This document shows positions 58,181-64,000 of a stretch of 64,000 nucleotides of DNA, piece by piece. The notes beneath the pieces were generated by a model. That model was not told the origin of the DNA, made no database searches, and worked only from the letters and a program-made list of their open reading frames with translations. Positions within the stretch are counted from its first letter, which is position 1. Each line of letters begins with the position of its first letter. The translations under genes and the position numbers were made by a program. Origin of the DNA: Copromyces sp. CBS 386.78 (taxonomy: Eukaryota; Ascomycota; Sordariomycetes; Sordariales; Sordariaceae); assembly GCA_030685235.1 (NCBI GenBank), contig MU839091.1:496001-560000 (forward strand). Direction: 5' to 3'.

Positions 58181-59326
58181 TCAATATTTCGTATACCAAC
58201 CCTTAGCAACGATAACCGCCTGGATACGGTTTAGCATCGAATCTATTAACCTATTTAATACTCCTATATCTAAGTCTAGCCAAATTTTCATTGCTGCATT
58301 AATAAATAAATCTATAGTCTTTTCGTTCTTTTTTATAGTTGCTAATTCTAGAAATCCCTTCGCTATCCCATCCTTTAGTAAATTCTATAAATTTTTAATA
58401 GGGTTAAAATCAAGTAAATATAGAGGCTATAATAAAATTTTGAAGTATATTTCTTCGAACTATTCTCTTACTAACTTTAATTTATAAATAAGCATATTAT
58501 TTTGTATAAAGATAATGCCCGGTTCTATTAGCCTAAATAATTCTTCTTTAAGAATTTACTTATAAATTTAAATCGTTATACCTCCTCTTTTTAAATCGGA
58601 ATTTCTATCGTAAACTATAAAATCACTCTTCACCCTATAGCGAATTATACCCTAAAATATTTAAAATAAATACTTAGACTTATACTTAGCTTAAATATAT
58701 TCGACGTCTATAGTAGAAGAGCTTAAAAGGAACGAAATCCATTAAAAGTTAATAAAAAAAAAAGAAGAAAAAAAAGGGAATTATTTACCTTTAAGGCGGA
58801 AAATTTAAAACCTTTTTCTACCTCGCCTTTTTCCAATAGTAGACTTATTAAAAAAAAGAACAGTCCTCCAAAATAAAATATTTTTATTTTCGTACTCTAA
58901 AAACTATATATATTTATTACTAACCGATTTTTAGAAAAAATATAATCGAATAATAGTAAAGTAGTATTTAATACTTTATTTTTTAAAGTAATTCGCAAAA
59001 TAAGTTTTCCCAATATAGGGAATAGCCTTTTTTCTCAAATTTCCGAATTAGATAAATAGGTCTTTAATAACTTCTTGTAAGATCGCTCTCCTATTTCTCT
59101 TATTTAGTACTAGTAGTCGACTACGGCCTAGTTTTGAAATATTCTAATTTTAGTATTTAAAGCGCTTTACTACGCCTTTTATATATTCTAGCGTTACTCC
59201 CTTATAAATTGCGATAACTACGAGCGTAACGCTATTAGAGTATCTCGCTGCAATCCGGTTCTTCCGCTAAGGAGTTAAATGCTTAAATTTCGCCTTTTTG
59301 ATAGGGGATGAATTAATTACGGCCAT
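58181..59326 (-). pseudogene. Degenerate Tc1-like transposase
   Basis: From an ATG at 59326 to a TGA at 58181-58183 the distance is 1,146 bases, exactly 382 codons. The reading frame is the same at both ends, so no net frameshift is needed. The N-terminal part still reads like a transposase DNA-binding helix-turn-helix region (KKAKFKHLTP, then an in-frame TAG, then RKNRIAARYSNS). The C-terminal part keeps the shape of the DDE-family tail: LDFNPI in place of the usual LNPIEN box, and MLNRIQAVIVAKGWYTKY at the end. Further in-frame stops interrupt it. The damage fits C-to-T and G-to-A change rather than deletion. It cannot encode an active protein. Confidence 0.88.
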
Positions 59327-59385
59327 TTGAATAAAAAAGGTGTAAAAATGAAGATGTGAAAATTAGGTTGAAATGCGAGGTTTTC

Positions 59386-59418
59386 AAAGTGCGAGGCGTT
59401 TATTTGTGGCACCGACTG
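59386..59418 (-). repeat. Right terminal inverted repeat
   Basis: Partner of the left repeat; ends GGCACCGACTG just before the flanking TA at 59419-59420. Confidence 0.95.
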
Positions 59419-59420
59419 TA

Positions 59421-59774
59421 CTGATGCTGTGACGGTTGTGGTGAGTGACCCAATGACAGTTCTTGGCTGCCAAGACCTCTTCATTCAGTGGGATGGTGAG
59501 TGCACTGAATGTTAATGGTGGGGCAGGGGCGGCGCATAGGTGGGGCCAGACTTGTCCGCTGTTCCGCCTAGTTGACACCGCCCGGCAGGCATCCCGTCCA
59601 TTTCATCCTCACTCTCAACGCCATCAACGACAACGACGCCTCATGAAACAGTGAAGCTCCCTACAGCATAAAGACAACGGGTTCTGCTCCACTATAGTTT
59701 CTGGAACCTGTCGACATATCTGGACAGGATCCTGTCCCATCACCAAACCGTTCGGCTCCTGAAGCACAACCATC
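59421..59774. promoter_or_regulatory. Promoter and leader of the FGDF-motif gene
   Basis: The interval has normal GC content, in sharp contrast to the AT-rich element next to it. No gene is supported. Confidence 0.5.
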
Positions 59775-61556
59775 ATGTCAGCCGACCTCTTTGCGGCCTT
59801 TGGGGCCTCATCCCAGGACCAACAGTCGACTCAGAAGAACAACAACGACCCCTTTTCTTTCTCGGCACCAAACAACAGCGCATTTCCGCCACAACCACAG
59901 CAGCCAAAGCCCCCTCAACCACATCAACAACAGCCAGTTCCTGTCTCTATTCCATGGCCGTCCGTATTGCCTAGCCAACCTCCGCAGTCGAACGTATGGG
60001 GCGATCTCGGTACGCTAGGCGGTTCCCAAGGAGCCTTTCAGAGTTTCCAGTCCGTAACACCAGCTCCGGTGCCTCCGAAACCCACCGAGGATGAGGACGG
60101 CTGGGGAGACTTTGAGGTTGCCGCCCCTACAACGACGACACAACCCACGCAACCTACGCCAAGCGCCTTCTATCCGACTAGCAACGCCGAACCGCCACGA
60201 AGCCGTCTCGTCAGAAGCCCAACGCTTGATCTGGTGTCCAATAAGCTTGTCAACCTGGACTTGTCTTCGGCTGCTACTCAGCCATCTGACAATAGGCCCA
60301 CCCAGAAACAGAAACCCGTGATTAAGCCTATCCGGAACGCTGACCCAAACGTCTTGTTTGATGCCGATGACTTTGAGCTCCAGGAGGTAGACGATGAGGA
60401 TGATGATGATGATGATGATGAGTTCGGTGACTTTGAAGGCGCTCCAAGTCCCGCGCCGATTGTCCCAGCCGCCAGTTCCGGCACAAAAGAACCAAAGAAA
60501 CAGCCGCCTGGCCTTTTCTTATCGGGTGGCAATTCCCAGACGCTATATCGAGAAGCGCCGAAATCTCCTTACGCATCATCCCACACTCGAACACTCAGCC
60601 ATGTCAAGGAGCTCAAGATCAAGACACCAGTGGCCTCGGACTTTCCCAAAGAGGTCAAGGACCGAGAACCTTCCCCCGTCACAGCTTGGCCGTCAGGTAC
60701 TGGTGATGGTTTTGGGGATGATTGGGATGGGTTCAAAGATTTTTCCGTCACCAAGACCAAGACACCGGCAAAGACGGCTGGTAATACTAAAACGCCAGCA
60801 AAGAGGCCAGACCTAGACTCTTCTTTTCACTCAGACTGGAAGGACTGGGGGGAAACAGAGAACAACACACCAAGGCTTGTCGGGGTTGCTTCCCCAGTCA
60901 CCAGCTCTGACAAAAGTCCCCCGCCTACGAACGTGCCTCCGCCATCCATCTTGCTCTCCATACTACCCCAGCTCCTCGATCTCTCCAAAACATCACTTCT
61001 CAAGATCAAGGCTCTCCCCGCGGCCAAGCAGCATGCTATTGTTTCCGATCCTGCCACCATGACATTCTTACGCGGTTATCTGGCCCTGGCTACTGTGACA
61101 GGCAGGATCATCGCTGGCCGGAAGCAAAGGTGGCAACGCGACAAGTTTCTCGTGCAGGGCATGTCCATCTCGGCCGCAGGAGGCATGAGGGGAATGAAAC
61201 TTGCCACTGTTGACAAGACTCAATCTGCTAGAGACGATCACAGTGCCGTTGCGGTTCTTGATGTCTGGTCCCAGCAGGAGGGAAGTCTACGCTCTACAGT
61301 CACGGCAGCTAATGCTGCCTCGGATACGAAACTCAAGGTCCCTCAGCTTAAGCTCGCTCTCCAAGTTCATGTAGTCAAGAACGTACCCACGGCACCGAAA
61401 CCCTGCGTGGTCTGCGGCCTCAAGAGGGATGAGAGAGTTAGCGGAGTTGACTTTGATGTCGAGGACAGTTTCGGCGAGTGGTGGATCGACTTCTGGGGCC
61501 ATAGGGCATGCAAGAACTTTTGGGTTGAGCACGAAGCCAAGTTGAGACAGCGATGA
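59775..61556 (+). CDS. FGDF/WGDF-motif protein, likely clathrin/AP-1 accessory (Ppk6-labelled family)
   Basis: Single exon, 593 aa. The first ~390 residues are disordered and hold repeated short motifs with the look of adaptor-binding signals: DLFAAFG, NVWGDLG, EDGWGDFE, a poly-Asp run followed by EFGDFEG, GFGDDWDGF and DWKDWGE. [DE]FGxF-type sequences bind AP-1 gamma and GGA ear domains. The C-terminal ~170 residues are folded and conserved: a helical part (LLSILPQLLDLSKTSLLKIK), then CVVCGLKRDERV and EWWIDFWGHRACKNFW with paired cysteines. From memory, fungal orthologues are often labelled 'serine/threonine-protein kinase ppk6', but I see no kinase glycine loop, HRD or DFG motif. A traffic role, as in aftiphilin-like proteins, is my inference. 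Confidence 0.75.
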   Translation: MSADLFAAFGASSQDQQSTQKNNNDPFSFSAPNNSAFPPQPQQPKPPQPHQQQPVPVSIPWPSVLPSQPPQSNVWGDLGTLGGSQGAFQSFQSVTPAPVPPKPTEDEDGWGDFEVAAPTTTTQPTQPTPSAFYPTSNAEPPRSRLVRSPTLDLVSNKLVNLDLSSAATQPSDNRPTQKQKPVIKPIRNADPNVLFDADDFELQEVDDEDDDDDDDEFGDFEGAPSPAPIVPAASSGTKEPKKQPPGLFLSGGNSQTLYREAPKSPYASSHTRTLSHVKELKIKTPVASDFPKEVKDREPSPVTAWPSGTGDGFGDDWDGFKDFSVTKTKTPAKTAGNTKTPAKRPDLDSSFHSDWKDWGETENNTPRLVGVASPVTSSDKSPPPTNVPPPSILLSILPQLLDLSKTSLLKIKALPAAKQHAIVSDPATMTFLRGYLALATVTGRIIAGRKQRWQRDKFLVQGMSISAAGGMRGMKLATVDKTQSARDDHSAVAVLDVWSQQEGSLRSTVTAANAASDTKLKVPQLKLALQVHVVKNVPTAPKPCVVCGLKRDERVSGVDFDVEDSFGEWWIDFWGHRACKNFWVEHEAKLRQR

Positions 61557-62284
61557 TCACCAAGCAACAACGGATACCATTCGGATCCCATACAAACTCT
61601 CCTCGCTCGTCGCCAAACGTCAACACGGTGAACCATGTGCGGGCAGTCGGGTCAGGTAGCCACCAGGAGACCGGATTAACCGTGTACGTAGGAGTGGACG
61701 TCCATGTGAAGAGAGTGTCAACGAGTGTGTACGCTACGCCGTACTGTGTGTGTCCAGCTCAACAGGGGCCAGAGTCCCACGTCAACCCCGCGCCTTTGGT
61801 GATAAAGTGAATGTACAACCTGGACTGGATTTACATAATATCAACCGAGGGAGGGAGTGACACGCGTTCTCTCTATTTTTGTCTTTCCTACCACAATAGC
61901 GACAGGTCACTTATAGGGAGGTGCTAGCACGTTAGGGGAGCTGGCTCAACACTAACTGTTTACCCCGCACTTGGCATGTCAACATGTTAAGAACCGGCTT
62001 AGGCCTTTATCAGCTTCATCGGGAGCCAATCGCCCGATCGGTTTCGGTCCGGGTCAGGACCCGGGAATTAGACATCCGAACCCGCTAAACCTCGGCGCCC
62101 CATCCGCTTATTAGAATAGTGTGGCTGGACAACAACATCCGCCTCCAGGTTGTCTTGCTCTGACATCAACTGGCAACAAACGGCCGAAAAACGACGAGAC
62201 AACATCCACCAGCCAATTCCCCGGTACGAGAATTACAGCATCCGTCACCTTGCTCCCACTTGATTCGGCATCACCTCAGACACC
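61557..62284. promoter_or_regulatory. Spacer upstream of the Tfc7-like gene
   Basis: Contains a perfect short inverted repeat, CCGGGTCAGGACCCGG (62049-62064), which can form a 7-bp stem. I tested the surrounding sequence as a tRNA by eye and found no proper T-arm. No gene is supported. Confidence 0.5.
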
Positions 62285-63888
62285 ATGACATTGGAGGTTA
62301 TCTATGTTACGCGCCACGGTGTAAGTGCCACTCTGATATCACCCTCCCTTTCCCCGTCCTTTCTTTCCTTTCTTATTCCCCAATCTCAAGCCTCTCCGTC
62401 TTCCCCCTTCTGCGGTTAGTACACTTACCATATCCTGGGACTCGGCGTCGCAACGTGACCTCAATCCCTCTACTCATGGACGTACGTGTCCATGACCACT
62501 GAGGCTCAGTCACCGCTGTCTGCTTTCTCGAGAGTCACTCCTAGGGCTGGCTGGCCTTTGGTAAAAGTAGAATTAAGCTGACGCAAAAGGGATGGCTCGC
62601 AGTTCCGCTCCAACTGGTTAGTTGACCATACCAACGGCAGTTACTCGTCCACTCTCAGGTCCCCTACGGGTATTGCCGCAGACCCAGCCCTCACAGCCCA
62701 TGGCGTAGATCAGGCCAAGGAGCTGGCTCAGCGTTTGGTTACGGCCGACCCGCCCATAGGGCGTGTTTACTCCAGTCTTTACTTTCGTTGTTTACAGACG
62801 GTGGAACCTTTCGTCCGATCAGCATCGTCCCCTCCACCGTCTGAGCCAGAAGATGCCGAAAGGGGCACCACTCGCCGCCACCTGCAACGCCAGCTGCAGG
62901 TTCGAGGAGAGACAGGACTAGGCGAATGGTACGGTTCGGCACCGTTCGAACACCCCGTACCTGCGAGTCTTGCCACGCTCGAGTCTCATTTCCCTTCCCT
63001 GCTGGACCGTGATTATCAGCCGGCAGTAGTACCGACGCGGATGGGCGAGAGCGTCGATGAACTGCATGACCGCCTTGCTGTTACCTTGGAGCGGCTGATT
63101 GCAGAGTGTGATAGGGATGGCATCCGTGCCGTCCTCCTCTGCTCGCACGCTGCCCCCATCATTGCTCTTGGCCGTGTTCTGACCGGCTATATGCCGGAGA
63201 GCATCGAGGTCGAAGACTTTCGAGCCTTCACCTGCGGCCTTAGTGTGTTTCGGCGACGGAAGGGGGCTTCATCAGGAGCCAATGGACCACATACGGCCAT
63301 GAAGCCGACCAGTATGAGTGCGAGCGCACCTCGGGCCAAGACGGTGGCGGATTCCAACAACAACAACAACAACAGCAGCAGCAGCAGCAGCAGCAGCAGT
63401 AGCAGCAGCGGCGCGAGCAATAGCAGCAACCTTCTCGGGAGCACGCCTGGAACGTCAAAGCAAACCTTTAAAGCAGGTACCGACGATCTTCAGGGTGCGG
63501 AGAGTGATCCACGGCAGCAGGGTCTTCATGCTCCTGTAGTCTGGAGGGGTGGCCACGGCGTAGGGGGTGGTTGGAACTGCGAACTGAACAGTGACTGTTC
63601 ACATCTTTCTCAGGGAGAGGAAAGAGGATGGTAAGCGAGCGCTTTAATCAATCTAACGCTTTCGTTATTCTGATGATACCACCACCACTTGATTTGTAAG
63701 AAAGAAACACGACTAACCAAGCCACATACCCATATAGGCGCTTCTCTGGCGACGAGTCCTTTAAGGATGCCCCAGCCAGCAAGAGCATGCTGGATGCTGG
63801 AATATCACTGGGCGTCGTCGTGGAGGGCAACAAGGAAAGTGGCAAGTCTCACAGGAAATCTTCCACCGGTGGTGGCTCTCGTCTCTAA
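62285..63888 (+). CDS. tfc7: Histidine phosphatase family protein, Tfc7 (TFIIIC tau55)-like
   Basis: Exons are 62285-62320, 62603-63630 and 63738-63888, giving 404 aa. The start MTLEVIYVTRHG carries the phosphohistidine RHG (residues 10-12) and the first intron follows directly; the next exon begins FRSNWLVD, as in yeast Tfc7. Further family features are HGVDQAKELA, VYSSLYFRCLQTVEPF, GLGEWYG, the acid region RMGESVDELHDRL and the second His in LLCSHAAPIIALGRVLTGY. Yeast Tfc7 is the tau55 subunit of TFIIIC, which recruits Pol III to tRNA genes; homologues may be phosphatases only. A disordered Asn/Ser insert (about 63355-63413) precedes a conserved C-terminus, GWRFSGDESF and GISLGVVVEGNKESG. 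A TFIIIC role is likely but not certain. Confidence 0.85.
63355..63413 (+). repeat. (AAC)n(AGC)n microsatellite encoding Asn/Ser runs
   Basis: About six AAC units are followed by about twelve AGC/AGT units, in frame within the Tfc7-like gene, giving a poly-Asn then poly-Ser linker. Confidence 0.9.
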
Positions 63889-64000
63889 ACGGACGGGAGA
63901 AGATGAGAGGATGATGAGACTCGCTCTCTATCCCTTACTTCTCACTACTGCAAGTCAAGTGAAAAAGAACGAAAAGAAGCCGAAAACCGATATGTATGAA
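63889..64000. other. 3' flank of the Tfc7-like gene
   Basis: Last 112 bases after the stop codon; likely 3' UTR. Nothing else is visible. Confidence 0.5.

Larger units (their letters stand above)
58023..59418 (-). mobile_element. Tc1/mariner DNA transposon relic, probably RIP-mutated
   Basis: The element is 1,396 bp, flanked by TA on each side (58021-58022 and 59419-59420), the Tc1/mariner target duplication. Terminal inverted repeats of 33 bases begin CAGTGGGTGCCACAAATAAA and differ at only two positions. The interior is very AT-rich and TA-dinucleotide-rich compared with its flanks, as expected after RIP (C-to-T changes on either strand). It carries a degenerate transposase on the minus strand. 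It sits in the divergent promoter between the TBC gene and the FGDF-motif gene. Confidence 0.93.

Noticed and set aside
62030..62105. Possible tRNA around GGGTTCGG on the minus strand
   Set aside because: The T-loop lacks the TTCRA pattern, and no acceptor stem or D-arm pairs.

Overview
The window is nuclear DNA of a filamentous ascomycete, most likely Neurospora or a close Sordariaceae relative. The evidence is short introns with GTAAGT/GTATGT donors and CTAAC-like branch sites, GC-rich codon use, a dispersed 5S rRNA gene of recognisable Neurospora type at the left edge, and one AT-rich transposon relic that looks damaged by RIP (repeat-induced point mutation). Genes are single and mostly housekeeping. 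There is no operon, prophage or CRISPR.

Layout, left to right: partial 5S rRNA (-); RRP5 rRNA-processing factor (-); YMC020W-like alpha/beta hydrolase (+); mitochondrial processing peptidase alpha (-); FHA-RING ubiquitin ligase of the Dma type (+); VPS16 (-) head to head with ATG16 (+); DOT1 H3K79 methyltransferase (-); a 3.9 kb gene-poor gap; HAM1-like protein (+); DNA ligase 4 (+); an unusual Hsp70-like ATPase joined to C2H2 zinc fingers and a polyglutamine tail (+); fluoride exporter (-); uracil phosphoribosyltransferase (+); mRNA guanylyltransferase (-); sorting nexin 41 (-); a dsRNA-binding-domain protein (+); TBC Rab-GAP of TBC1D5 type (-); a Tc1/mariner relic inside a divergent promoter; a clathrin/AP-1-accessory-like protein (+); and a Tfc7-like histidine phosphatase (+).

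Several genes share a theme without forming a cluster. VPS16, ATG16, SNX41, the TBC protein and the FGDF/WGDF-motif protein all belong to endosome, vacuole and autophagy traffic. DOT1, LIG4 and the FHA-RING ligase belong to chromatin and DNA-damage or checkpoint biology. RRP5, the capping enzyme, Tfc7 and 5S rRNA belong to RNA production.

The least ordinary gene is the 1,696-residue Hsp70/zinc-finger fusion at 37737-42990. The transposon relic (58023-59418) has a full-length but stop-ridden transposase frame and almost untouched terminal inverted repeats. Exon models were made by hand from splice signals and reading-frame continuity. No database search was run, and all family assignments rest on motif recognition.
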